Source: Apostichopus japonicus (taxonomy: Eukaryota; Echinodermata; Holothuroidea; Aspidochirotida; Stichopodidae). From it: a stretch of 64,000 nucleotides of DNA. A model generated the notes under the pieces. It was not told where the DNA came from, did not search any database, and saw only the letters and a list, made by a program, of their open reading frames with translations. A program made the translations under genes and the position numbers. Location: the NCBI RefSeq assembly GCF_037975245.1, contig NC_092578.1, positions 1,871,001 through 1,935,000 on the forward strand. The letters are read 5' to 3'. Shown piece after piece: positions 38,301 through 53,300 of the stretch. Position 1 is the first letter of the stretch. Every line of letters begins with the position of its first letter.

Positions 38301-41300
38301 GATCTGTTTGCCGAAATTGAGGTCAAAGGGAAGCAAACAAATGTGTTATCTCTACCCATTATAGACTGTAGTTAAAGGTTAGTGTACAGTAGATCTTGAT
38401 AAGTCACCTGTTATATGCCCCCCTCCCTCCAACCCCCCACTCCCCTCTCCTGCTACTCATTCACCACCCTGTCAAATAATGAGTTGTGTTTGTCTTTTAA
38501 TATATGATATGTTAATAAACCTTCAGCCACTCAAGTAGGGACACACTATATGATTACCACATGTAGGCAAATGTTAAATGTGGTAGAGTGAGAGTACAGT
38601 TGGAGTGAGGAAACAGGTAAGCAAGGAGCAAAGGTAACTTAATTTGTAATGTACAGTATGTTCATGTCCAACCCTCTTCATTCAGTACAACTTTTATTTC
38701 ACTTCCACTGTACATATACATTTTTGGTGTATTGCTGCAGTACGGCAACTACTGTAGACTTAAATAGCTCAGTGTTGCCCACAAATAAGCTAGATAGTTT
38801 GATAATGGTCACTCGCTTGACTCGTGCTCAAATTTCCACAAGCAATATACTGCTACTATACCTTTGAACGTAACTTTATCCACACTGACACATTCAAAGT
38901 GTCTAGTTATTAAAATAATCTTCCATGTTTGGGACCAATTTGGAGCCTGACCGAAGCTTCATGGAGGAGAGTGCAGTAACTTTGAAAGGGTCGGGCAATT
39001 TTTAATCATGCAAAATGTGGAGCGAATACTGCTGGCCTTTAAAGTGTGTGATTATCACCATGAAATTTAATAGTACTACAAAATACTGAAAATACCATGG
39101 TAACAAAACGCTGTTTAATTCACATATATTCATTTGCACACAACAACTTATCCACTATGTTTTATAACATTTATTTTTGGCTATGTACAGTTATACCACA
39201 TAAATTATCACCAATCAGCTGCTTCCTCAACAAGTGGAAACTCATCATTAACAGCAATCAAACTTCATTCAAGTTGTTCAACTTTTAGCGCACCTGCTTT
39301 TTCCTTTACAGCCTGTCGAATCCTTATATAACTTTTGTCAGCAGAATTTGATGAGATAAATGGTATTGGTTATCTCTTGTATTGAAGCCGGCTAGCTGTT
39401 ACAGAACTGCCAGCCTAACTGTAACAGCAAAGATTGTGTAGACTACCATGTCTGAGATTTGAGCTCAAATCCAAAAAACTTACCAGGTTTGGATATTTAT
39501 GAGTGACGAGCAACCCTAAAAGTTTACTGGTTTGCCGTAAAATACTTACATGTCTCCAACCAACGTATAGATGCATTCTGAGCTACCAGACCGACAAAAA
39601 AATAGTTTAGCACTGTGATCCCACTAACCTCATTTGGGGTACTGCCCACATACAGTACAGAACGTAAGTTCACATAAACTACTAAAGGTCACTTTTAATA
39701 GAAGTTTAGGATTTTCAGGAAATTATTCAAGAGCAGTACGTGGGTGAATTATTGAAAAGACATACAGTACAATAATAGTTAACAACTTAACCCATCCAAA
39801 AAAAAATGCAAAGATGTCCTTCCCTCTTTGCTCACATGACCCTTTGAACAACTTTACATTAACATAAGTTTACAGCGCTTACAACATAACCTTTCTTTCC
39901 ATCCAACAACTTGAGCCAAAAGGGTAACATTAGGTGATTTCCCCATCCAGTTGCAGATGTCCATTGCTGAGAAAAGTCTGTTTATTTATTAAATTAGCGT
40001 TTATTTTACTAAGACCTGTGATGATTAATCTAAACCATTATCCCAATTGCATATATATGCTTGTAACTATGAGGTTAATTACCTACTGTACCAAGACTGT
40101 TTATTTAGGGTATGAAGTATAGTACAGTTACTTATTATGTCACATGCAGTGCTGCAATGTCCAGGTTGGGCAAAATGTTGGCTCGCAAAAGATTTGAAAA
40201 AGGTGGAAAATGTCGTAAAGGGTCACAAAGCATTGGGAAGTGTCCCACTTCCTCTTACAACATCGTTAGTGGAGTCTAACGGTCCCAATTGAGCAATATA
40301 TTGTGGTTTTCACCCAGACTCTGTTCTTTGCATTGTTCGTACTATGCACATGTACTTTTGCAAGCTTACAGCTTGCATACGGTTGTGTTACCTACAGTAT
40401 CTTATATATATGCTACCTTAACAGGCCCTAAACAGGCCCGTTATTCTACACCTACAGCAGGAGAATGTTTAAATTGCAAGCACTTGGCAAACTCCTGACG
40501 TGTGTGAAGCTAAGACAAGCTTGCAGTGAGCTTTCAGTACCTTGATGCTGACGGGGTACTGTCGCTAACACATGCAAGCTTATTGTAATTGGGAAAAAGC
40601 TCTCATGTTGTTTTATTTGCAAGCGTGTATAGTATTAAAGTCTGCTTTAATTAAAACAATGACAACAAACAAGCTTGTTTTTAATCTTGAAGGAGATGAG
40701 AGCTGATTCCCAACAGTGTGCAGCAAGTTCTTCTATTCAGAACATTTTAGCTCCAAGGAACGATGCATTTTGAAGTGATAGAAGGTTGATCAGTGTGGTA
40801 AATGTACCGGAATAGCATTGCATTAAGAAATTGAACAGACAGCTCCCTCGATTTATCGAGCCGGGACCTAAATACTGTTCTATAATCCAATTCTGTGTCA
40901 CAAGTAAATAGTTAATCTAGTCTGATGGGCTGTATCCTCTGGAGAAATTTCCAACTCATCTCACAGAGAAGTATCGTTGCTCAGCATGACACGGCCGATC
41001 AGCCTAATAACCTATCCAATCCATTGTCCTTGACTCCTAGTACTGTCAGATGAGCTTCATTAATATTCAAGTATATTTCTGGAATTTTTTGGTGAGAGGA
41101 GGAAGCTGGTTAAAAACTTCCTTCCCAATGTGATTTTTAGAAAGTACACCAAGTTATTCTGATCAGTTCAACTATAATACAATAATATCTTAATTGCTGA
41201 ATGTGTTGTTTTTTTCTTCCTGGTAAGACTAACATTTCCCTCTGTGGTTCTCAGAAGGACAACCAACATATTAAATTGCACATTACCTTCATACAGATCA

Positions 41301-44300
41301 ACAATGCCGTGTAATTTATACCGATTATTGGAAGTGCTTTAAGAGGGTAACTTGGTTACTACCGTTCAAACCAGTACTCTGAATGAAGCGGCTAACTAGT
41401 GGTTTGACTGTTCGATGATTTACCCAAGATCAAGAGGGCAGTAGACCTCAAGAGGGCAGTAGACCTCAAGAGGGCAGTAGACCTCAAGAGGGCAGTAGAC
41501 CTCAAGAGGGCAGTAGACCTCAAGAGGGCAGTAGACCTCAAGAGGGCAGTAGACCTCAAGAGGGCAGTAGACCTCAAGAGGGCAGTAGACCTCAAGAGGG
41601 CAAAAGACCAGAATGGGTCGGTCACCAGGAGAGTATTCTGTGCTATAAAGGTCACCAGGTGTTGCTCTACAGGGTAAACACATTAGATTGAGTGTGAGTT
41701 GTTGTGAGGAGATGGGTAAGTGAAGAAGTAACATCTACTTCCAGGGACCATAACTTTCCTTTAACTATTCAGTATGAAATTTGATATAAACTGATTTTAG
41801 TTTCTTATACGTTTCCAACGACAGAAATTCTGGCATGCCGTTTTTGTCTTGGCCAGACAGAGGAACAGGGAACTGATAGAGAAAGGGAACAAGGATGAGG
41901 GAAAAAAAAAGAGGGAACTGCAAATCTCTAAGACTAAATTTTCTAAAAGTTACCTTGAGATCAAGGTGCACTATGTTTTGGTCATGTAAGTACTTGACAC
42001 CCTGAAGTATTTGGAAGAGTAGCCTGACAGCATCTCCCTCTTTGATTGGGCCGTCTCTCTCTGCGACGCAGTAAGGATGGAGCTCTCCTCCTATTGCACT
42101 GTAAAGAGGAGAGAGAAGAGAGGAGAGAGGAGAGAGAAGAGTCAGTCAGAACATAGTAAAATGTAAAGAAAATCAATAACATGCAATATATACCATCATG
42201 GTACAAGTATTGCTCAAAATATATCATTTTTTGCAAACTGTTTAATACATATAAATATTAAAGAGTGATTGCAAAAGACAATAACCCAATACCTGCTTGA
42301 AACTCTGGAATAACAGAGGAAAGTCCCTCAAATCTAGAGAGAACAAATAATGATAATGATTACAGTATAGGACTACAGTTAAGAGCTACAGTATAAAGTG
42401 ATATACTGTACTGTGTAAAACAGTGGTCATCACTTACCAGCATTACACTGTACGTAACTTTGATAGAAGAATTTTTTTCTAACAAGTACAGTACAAAGCA
42501 AAACTGTTTGATCTGGATTTCAATGGTGATTCTTATTGTAGCGTAACATAAAAATTTAGAAAACTATGTATGTGTGCACTTTTTGGAATTCCATCAATTC
42601 TTAAGCAAACTTACAGTAGAGGTACAAGTTTCCTATGGTTAAATTTATATAAAAAAAAAACTATTCTCTGTGATCACATGACAGGCAAAATTCCTCAGGT
42701 TTATGTGACATCAACAAACTCTTTGTCACAGTGCCAGAGTTTAAGTCAGATATGGAGGAAGTACTTGAGCCAAAAAAGGTGCCAGTGACGTTGTGTTTTG
42801 TAGGACGATATCTAAAGGTGTCTACCTAAAGTATAGGGTAATAACAAGGCAGTCAACAATGAGGCCAAAGTGCAAAAATCTGTTAAAGTCATAATATTAT
42901 ATGAAATCATGCCACATTGGAGATGAATTTGATTGTTCTATTGAGCAGTTATATCATGATACAGTTCATCACGTGAAAACAACAACGACACCTCATACAG
43001 TTCCTATCGTTGACCAGAGCAAAGATTGCCAGGTGGGTGTTCTTAAAGAAACTTGAGCTGCATGGCAAAACGTGACTAGATTTTTTCCACAGAGGAAAGT
43101 TAACCCAGCAATAAATTAATTTTGATATTCTAAAACTGATGCAAAATTCAAGCAGAAACGAATGTTCTAGACACTTTTGGTGGTAAACTAAGACGAGAGG
43201 TCATTGACCGGGCGGGTCAGGTCACAGAGGGAGCACAGGGTTAAAAGGTTACCAGATCACTCTAGACACAGTAGAGTGAATGTGCTGAGGTTGTGAGGAG
43301 ACAGGTAAGCAAGGAGCTGACTAAATTCCATCCAGTTGTGTTTATTATTTGTACAAAACCAAGTTTTTCCCCAAAAATTTAGGTTTGTCATCATGGATTG
43401 GAGGGGAATTTAAAACATGACACATCAAGCAAATAACATGCATATTATGGGATTTTATTATTGAAAAGCATTGCAAACAAAGTTTATCAAAATGAACTTG
43501 GAAAGCTGCTTTAACTATATACTTCCTATACCTCTAAAACTTGCGATGTTCTTCCTACTTTTTTTTTGGTTTAACTTGATTTGGAGACTTGGAAATCCCA
43601 TGGTAAATTTGAAGCACACTAAAGTGTTGCTTCCCTAATTCTCTTAATGTTCTTAATAGCTCAGGTGATGTGAAAAGGCAGTTCCCTGTACAGTATGCTG
43701 TGGCAAATAAAGATCTTTATAAAATGTATACAAGACATAAAACGTTTGGGGAAGTACATTACAATATAATTTTGTTTGATTAATGAGTATAATTATTATA
43801 ATGTAACGTCCGTCCCATTATAATTGCATACATTTCCAACACAGTATTACAGCTGTGCCTTAACTGGGAACAAGACCTTAACTTTGGTTCAGTGGAAGGT
43901 ATGAGCAATCAGGAATGACTTATTCTAAGCGATAAAATATGAAAATATGAAATTAACTTTGCCATCCTGCAAAGTACCTTCATTAATCAAGTTAAAAATG
44001 TTGACATACAGTACTATCAATTGACTGTTCCAACCATTATACTGTACAGTAGCCTATACAGGGAATTCTGTTTAGTACCTGATGTGGTACAGTATCATGA
44101 AGGAAAATGCTACAAAATCAGGAACTTCTTACCAAAAAAAATGCAAAGATGGCAATTATAGACAGTTGGGTTTCCGTTCATACAGAGAAGTTTATAATGT
44201 AGTGCTTTCATTATTTTCCAGTACAGTAAACCAAATCATAACTACCGTACCTAAGCACCCTTAGACAGAATGAAAACCAGTAAATCTATTCCCTGCAGCA

Positions 44301-47300
44301 AATCAACACAATAAGTGATTTAAAAATCACATACTGTAAATAGACAGTTTGAATAATTTGATTGTAGGAGGGAGGTTGTATGTATCAGCTTGCATTTTCA
44401 ACACCTTTAACACTCAGTGTTAAAAATAACACTCTTGTCAGATTCACTGTCACCAGCAAACCTTTAGTCATTCCAATATACCATTTTATGTAAATATAAA
44501 CAGATCTTTTTTCCACTGTCCTTTTTTTATTAGATGAGGGTGTCAGCCAAGCAAAGCATTATCACAACTTGTTGAAATATTTGCTAAAAATAGAATTCCA
44601 GATACAAGACTGACAGTTCAGTATTTGTACAAAGTAAATAGCTCAACCAAACAAAGATATCCAGATTTGAAGGCAACTTGGCAACAACATCGGTAGCGTA
44701 ATCAGTAGAGGTACACATACATCAAAATTCATAAATTTGTTACATTATGTTGCAAATTTGTGTTTTCATCATGATATTCTATCTTTTTTTGGCCTAATGC
44801 AATATCTAGTTTGATACAGACTGCTGCAACACAATACACTATCATTCATATTCTTTAATACTGTACATACGTACATCATCAATGTGTTACATGACTTATT
44901 CCTCTACAGTTTGAAGCTAGCTGACATACATAAACAATTAAAACTCTTTAGTCCTTTCATTGGTAAAGTCCATCCCCTATGCAGTGCTTTGGGAACTAAA
45001 CACTTAAAAAGTTAACGACCACCAACATCTCCTCCCCTTCCCCCCTAACTCTTCCCAACACACCCCTCACTTTTGTTTTGCATTAAACAATTCTACATGC
45101 ACCCAGACATGGATGGAAAGAGTTTTCCCCATGCCCACACCTTTCTCAAACCACACAAAAACATTTCAAGTAGTTATTAGCACAATCTAATGGGTAAAAT
45201 TAACTTTTAGCTCAAATATTAAAAATCTGAGCACCAAACGAACTTTCTACACACTTTGGGTGGTCTCAAGAGAAGGGTGGTTATTGACCAGAGGGGTCCA
45301 GTCATAGAAGGCACAGTGTTGAAAGGTGTCCAGTTCACTTTAGATGAGGTAGAACAACAGTACTGAGGTTGTGAGGAGACAGGTAAGTGGGGAAGGAACT
45401 AAAGTCTCAATTTAATTTTTTAAAGGTGGAAAACTCAACCCTGTTTCATCTGGTGTCTGCTTCAATGACTCCATGGTTACACCCTCTCATTTTCAAGATA
45501 CTGGATCCTCCTGCATAAATTAAACCACCGCAGATGTGTTTCACCTGATAAACATCTTGATGGGAGAATTTTTAAAACTTGATTGCAACATCTGGTAGTA
45601 TTGGAGAGCTCAATGAAAATAACTTTTAAATTAAAGAATTTAAAGAAAAGAAGTTGCGTACAAAAGCAAAAGACTGGACACAATTAGTAATAAAAGAAAT
45701 TTAACTATGGAGACATTTGGTTGTCATATTTCTCATTTAACTTTCGAGGTCATATTAAGCTCTTCAAACTTGAAGGGCATTAGAGTAATTATCCTTGTCT
45801 GTTAATTATTCAAAAAACTTATGATTCTCTAATTAATTCATTTCTCTTCATAGCTCCTCTCTTTTGACAAAACTAATGACCTCATATTGTAAAATGCATT
45901 GTCCCAATTAACTTGTCAATTAACACAGATGGGCAATCTTCTAATTTACATTTAACCTATATTTCTAAGCCATATATATTGCATACAATACAAAGCATTT
46001 TAATTAAAACACCACCAAATTACAACCCCACAACTATTTGAAATATTTTCAATGAACAATGGACACATGACAGCTTTGGAATGTTACAATAGAGGGTTAA
46101 AATGATAAACAACAAAGCACCATTATCCTCCGAATCCATTGTTCAATTCAGCTTGCTTCTTTACCGCTGCTGTGTACATAACCAGTTAGGATTTACTCAG
46201 GATAATAGGCGATCAGTGTTGAGGGGGATGTACAATTCACTTGTCCAATCAAATCACCTCGATTATTGATAATTGATGGTAAGCTTTCTCCTCCTATAAA
46301 AGAGATGGCATGCCAGTACCCAAGGTTATCCCTAAATGGATTCTAGGCTAAGCTTTCCAGTCACGAAAACCCACTTTCTCAAGCCACATTGTAATCCACT
46401 AATTAGGAGAAAGAATTATGGATGCTTAACCCTATACAGTACTGTACAGTACGTCACAATTGAAGCTCTTGTCAAAAAAAATAAAGAATTCCCAAACTTG
46501 CGTTGTTCGTTCATATCATGACCCACTGTACTGCAGGTATACAGACTTTACACTCAAAACGTTTTCCCTTTTTGTATTTTATCTGACTTACTTTAGACTG
46601 CATTTTGCCCAATCATATGTGGAATGAAACATAACAAATCCCTGAATTGTTATGAAATGGAGGTTGGCATGTCCACTGTATAACCAGTTTGGACATTAAA
46701 ATAAAACAAAACTGTTAGCAAATTGCTTATCCACTAAAGAGTATGTGTATAATGCTCAGTTTGGAGATTGACACATTTCATCAATTAATTGCATTTTAAG
46801 GAACAGATCTGCCCTGAAGACAAAACCATCTCCCATCATGCATCAACTTTACACAATCTGAATTTTGACTGACAGACCAGTTTTTCCCCCTTTTATATAT
46901 ATGTACAGTAGATTACAATGGTCAGGATATTACAGATATGTCCAACTTACAGTAAATGTGACAATTTCTTCATACTACTGTACAGATCTGTATTATATAG
47001 TGAGTCCACAAGCATTGTCATTGGCAGTTTCTGAATGTAGTGTACTGTGCAAACAGTTTGTATTTAAACCAAGATGGTGTTTTCCCAACATCAACATTCC
47101 TGCATGTTTATGGTGTAGGATAAAGTTAGTAAACCTTGTCTACTGAAGGTCCTGTGCAATTAGGGTCAAAGTGCTTTCCTCCAGACAATAAACTAGAGAA
47201 GGTTAAAGAATTCTGTGTACAGTAAACCACTCTGTTTTGTGTCTTGCACTCCAAGGACTGTGTACATTAATACCAACTTTATTGTTACACACTAAATCAA

Positions 47301-50300
47301 TGAAAAACTTGACATTCCTTCATGGAATTTAACTGAAATAGCAACATAACTGAAATAGCTAAATAACTAAATATAGCAAAGAACTGTTTGAACAGTCTAA
47401 AGAGTTGTTGAAATAGGTTATACATTCACATGTACATGCAAGAGCTCTAAAATAAATAAACCATGCATACCAATTACCAAAGTATAAAAAAGTCTTTATT
47501 ATATAACAAACCTCTGGATTATTTGTGTGACTATTATAATAATGCTGGAATGTTGAAGTGGTACCATCATGGCAAAATATTTATTACTTCCACAACTTGA
47601 ATGGCATTCAATGCACGATGTAACCACAATGGACATTGCGTTACTATAAGTACTTACCAACAATGTGGGAGCTCTGACGAACGTACTATACCTGAAGTTA
47701 GAGCCCCATGATGCATCATCCCTTTATAAACACTAACTCACCCATCCCTAACTCTACAATTGGCTTCTGGTACTACTCTGTTCAGTTAATAATCACACAT
47801 ACTTGGCCCATCCACATAGATCCAACAATTCAAATTCAAATGAAAAGGCATTGTCTGTTCCTTGTCATTATTTTGGTGGGGGAAAACTCCATGGAAACAT
47901 TTATGTGACGTTTGTGTGGGCAGATTTATTGACTTCTCTGTTCATAGCTAGGCACTAGACTATATATGATGAGTTGTTTTCAAAAACTCCACCCTTACTT
48001 CTTCCCCCCCCCCCACCCTCCATCCCTCCCTACCAAAACAGAACTTTTCAACATAAAGCGGGGAACAAACAGCATTGTGACATTTGTTTACTATTGGCAC
48101 CAAAAAGGTTACCAACATTCCATTTCCAACTAATTTCTGACAGTTTACTGCAACACAACTAATTGCATGCAGTAAAGTCTCACACTGTACTTGAGGACTC
48201 CAATGAAAGATTCAAGCAAGTCAGTTCTAATGTCTAAGGATGATCTACCACCATCAGGACTACCACCCCACCCCCACCTACAGTACTCTCCCTGTTACAT
48301 TTTACACCCTTTCTAATAACTCCTACCCTCCTCCCCCCCCCTGTCTATAATAAAACCTTTCCTGTAAACCAGGAACATCAGGATTTGAGATCATCTGTAA
48401 GATGATGCAGTACCGTGCAGACACTCCATGAGGACAGCTGACAATGGTGAATCAATAATCTGAATGGCGGTAGGTTTTCACAGAGAATATATATTTAACT
48501 GTAGAGTAATACTCTCTTTTAATTTCCCTGGCCACACATGGAGATCACAGAAGGAAACCCTGGGGTTTGAGGTCATCAAATCTTCTCACAATATGTCATT
48601 TCCTTCTCACAATTGTTTAACAAATGACTATTAACCGGCTAAGAAATGAAGTTAAGCCTGAATCCTCTTTTTTATGGCTGTGAGGAAAAACTTGCAGCTT
48701 GATCTTTCGATTCAAATTAAAGGTGCTCTAAACACTATCCGTTGACCTGGTGGGAAAACATTGATGAACACGAATGAATACATAACAGTGAGACTTTAGA
48801 GTAAACAGCTGGCAGCCTGGACTTGTATGTAACGCTAATGTGGGCCAGATGGTCAGATCCATTATATTTCTTTCGTTCTTCTAAATCTTGAGCCATAAAT
48901 GAGACTTCCAAGTTCCTTGTATTTCTAGTATTTACGGTTAGTACTTGGGCAGTACTGTACAATCAGTAACAGACAGTACCATCATGTTGAAACAAATTTG
49001 TTCTATTTGCTGTGGCCGAGTGGATAAAGGCGGTGGCATTTAAAGCAATGATGATAGCAATCGGGAGGTTCCAGGTTCGATACCTGGTCGGTATAAATCA
49101 GTTTTATATTTGGGATATTTGATCCATTAATCTCTCCAACTGATAAAGTAGTACTTTGCATGCCAATTAATGTTTGCATAATTTTGTTGCTACAGTATGT
49201 GACAAGATAAATTATTCCCTGAAATTCCATTAGATCTTAACAATTTCTTTACACACTCAGATTGTTATGGCCAAGTTAATCACAAGTACAACACAAACAG
49301 ACATGCACAGTATTTTCAACCTGACAACTTCATCCACTACTTGATCTGAACTCACTGTGCAACCTTCTAATTTTCTCCTCACTTATTCTTCTGTCACCTA
49401 AAAAGAAATCTAAGAAAAGTAAAGAAACCCTCCACCAGCAGCTAAACCACAACAAATCTAGTTGACTGAAGCATGAATATATCCAGTCCAGCACATCATT
49501 TCCAAACCTAAAGCAGACCATTGCATATAACTGTCATAAGTTAAGTTAACATACAGTTTTCGTGGTAAGGAATTAGCTTTCTCCAATTACCACTATACAG
49601 TACAGTAGTTTCTGTAATCTGCTTTTTTTAGTGGTTAAAATAGAGGAACAAATTGACAAATCTTGTTTACAGGTCAGCAAATTAGTATTCTCAGGGTGAA
49701 CAAACAGAACATGAACACAAAAAACTTTCATTCAACGTTTGACAGCTTATCAAGCTGTACAGATCACCACTTTCCTTCATTCAATACTTTGTTGCCAATC
49801 CACAATTCGTGGAAACCACAAAAATTTAGCAAACAGAACCTTCTTTTGGTCAAAAAAAAAGACAAGAAAAGTACTACAAACATGCATGCTGACCATGAAA
49901 TTTCTTTGTGTTGGCCAAAAACCCTTGGGGTAGCTGACCTACTGCACAGTGTACTGTACATATAAAGTACTGTACCATGTTAAATGAGCTTAAATCACAA
50001 ATCCATGGGATTGAAAGTTCTTAAGACCTTATTTACATAGTAAACTGTAACACAATTTCTACCCGAAATTTAATGGCATAATTATGGCTTGTTTGGCAGT
50101 TCTGACAAACTGTTCTAGCTCCTTTGCATGGGAAGGAAGTTAGAAATTAGCCAATGGTCAGTGTTGCTTGCTGTGACCATTTGAGATCATACCCATTTGA
50201 TTCAAACTATCGATACTCTTGTTTCAACTTAAAAAGAAAAAAACAAAAAAGAAAGCACCACAAAGTTGTATATTATTAGGAAGATCGAGAAACCGACTAT

Positions 50301-53300
50301 ATATAAATAATGTCCTGCAGTATGGTCAAATCAAAGTTTTTGATTGGACAGTTAAAATGAATTGTTGTCAAGCATCATTTGTGTCACAAATCACAGAACA
50401 AAAGTACTGTACTGCACATCCCAGGTAATACAAACTTGAAAGCAGCCATTTTGTGGATGTTTCATCACATGTAGCAAACAGTTCTACAATCACAACGTTA
50501 CTAACAAGTATGTTACTGAGACTAAAATTGTAAATATAAGACATTTTACAGCCTGTACATGGTTCCCATGCTTTAAAACAAATAAAAAAAAACAGGATTT
50601 TTCAAGACCAAACAAAGTAAACAGGTTAATACCATGAAACCAACACAATAATGACGACCTACAGTACATGTACTGGAATAATGTTAGGCTACCTATTTAA
50701 GCCTAATAATTGCACCTTTTTCAAAAAGTAAGCTAAACCCTTTCTTTAATTATTGATGAGAAGGACATTCAAGGAGCCACAACCACCAAACAAGACATGC
50801 TGTAGTCATACAGTACAGTAAGTCTGTTTTACCACAGTTTGGTTTATATACCACTCAACTTTACCTCAAAAATCTTGAAAATCTTGCTCCCATTAATAAT
50901 ATCATATCAGAAGTGTTCAAATTATGAGAATTTGACTTCACATTTTGTATTCTTAGTTTTACAAACTTCAATGACCATTATAGCAGATCTAGCAATTTTG
51001 GATTCACTTTGTACTGTCTCGTAGTGATTCTGTAGTTGTAAATTGTTCATTCTACAATGTAGTGTACAATTGTGACTTTACCTGCGGTGTCTTGTACAAG
51101 TTCATTCTCAAGGTATCTTGGAAATTAGAATAGATCTTGTTCTAGTGCTAAGAGCCTTGTACTCATGTATATTACTGGTACTCATACCAATGGGTACTCA
51201 TGCTGTTGAATTCTACTATACTACCATGCACTACAGTCCCTGTAATGTACTTCATCACATCTACATTTTATTACAAAGCAAACAAGCCTAATGCCGATAA
51301 AGATTTGGCATTTATTTCAGTTTATCAGGATATAAAATGTACAAAATTTATCACATTTCCAAAGAAAGAGTTTTTTTTTTTCTTTCAATGTTCACATTTT
51401 AACTTCTGTCCATAGAATATCAACCGAATCTAGCTCAGTTTGCTTCCATAGCTGATATGTACCTTGAAAGTGCAAAGGAAGTGATTGGTCTCCTCATGAG
51501 AAGGTCTCATAAATAAAGTTTCAGACTTTGATGTAATTGTGTCTCTCAATAGCAGGAACTCAAAATGCAATACAAACAAGCCCATTCATTGCAGCAGCCG
51601 ATGTAAGGGCCTGATTTCACTAGCAGAAAAGAAGAGAATTCACCATTGTACAAAGGCACAAGTGTTGAAGAGATTCAATAATACCATAGGTATGTACAGT
51701 ACATTACAGCATACACAGTCCATTGTGCAATCGATTCAAGTCTTCTATGGATACTGCATACGTTTCTCCAGGGGGTACAGAAAGTATGCAAACCTCACCA
51801 AACTTTAATGGCATGGGTTCTCTTGCAAGCAACTAAATAATAAAATTGATTTTTGTGTTAAAGCCCTGTACCTGAAGTACAGCTTGCATGAACAGACAAC
51901 AGAACATTGTAATTGCCATTAGCACTTTTGGGATTTATTCAGATGGGATTTCAACAGAGGTTGACCCAACTAACCAAATTCTTCCCAAAAGGTTAAAATC
52001 CTATTCATCAGATTCTAAAAGTTACCGGTTTTCAGCAACATACTATACTGGAGGGTTGACTACTACTGTAACAAACCGTCTGCATAATTTGGGTATCTTT
52101 ACCACACAGACAGACATTAACCAGTATCTTCTTTGTGTGGCAGACACCGCAGTCACTTGCGGTCTTCTCATTCAATAACCTGTAATGGTACTATCGTTGA
52201 ATATTCATACCTTATATATATCTATGAATATGCATACCTTAATAAACTTAGATCTATTGTACTTACAATTCTAAAACTAATATGACTTCTGTATTAGTTT
52301 CATAGATTTCATGGAGACCAATCAATCTGGGCTGATCTGTCGACATCTCAAGGATTCTGATCTCTTTCAAAATGTCCTCCTTGCAGTCTTTCCCCATCTT
52401 GCGTTTTCGTATGAATTTGGCGGCAAAATCCTGCTTGGTCGTTCGGTGCTCGCATCTCCGTACTACTGCAAATCGACCCCTGGGAGGGAGAGAAAAGGTA
52501 TCGAGATGTTCTTAGGAAAGTTGAAACCAGCTATTCAGTACATACTGTAATATGGGTAGCAAGTAGTTCTTGATGTCTATCATTTTATGATAATTATAAT
52601 ATCACAGCTTTCCAGTTTTAAGATTTTATCAAGAGCAACTCAAAATATTAATCATCAGATATCAGACTGGAAAAGGGAGTTATTTCACAATCTGAAGCAG
52701 CTGCAGGTGTTTGTGAGAGAAATGAAACGCCTTGTAACTTTCACTTATATCCAATGAATATATATCCAATTTACAGGGTTAGCTCATTTTGGATGTTTCA
52801 CAATTTGAAAGACCATTTCAGATGGGCAAACTGGATTTCTCTTGGATGAAATCCCCAACATACTTTGGCGGGCCAGGGATTGAACCAACAACTTCCTTTT
52901 TCCCAACTTTCATTAAATTCATTCCTTCTGAAGCTACCTTTATCCAATCAAATGAAAACATAAACCCACATACAGCATATATATGCTTGAACTTGAAAAA
53001 GGTGTTCCTTATCACAATGGGTTCCTTTCTTCTGTAAATAGAAATGGGGTTTACAACTTCTTATAAATCTTTAATACTGGCATTGGTTTCAATACATGTC
53101 GATATCATCTATAGATATATTCACATTAAAAAGTGTGAAGAGGACAGAGGGAAACTGAAAGGTCTCACATCTCCAAGACTTGGCAAAATAACATCACACA
53201 CTGACAAATTGGCAACACCAGATAAACATTCATTCCAACATGGTGCAGACTTTCTGGAGACCTTTTGGAGAAGCCCTTCATCACAGTGACTTCTCTCACA

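Noticed and set aside
41392-41734. Two minus-strand frames with repeated LLRSTA or PLEVYC
   Set aside because: Both are the 18-bp minisatellite read in different frames.
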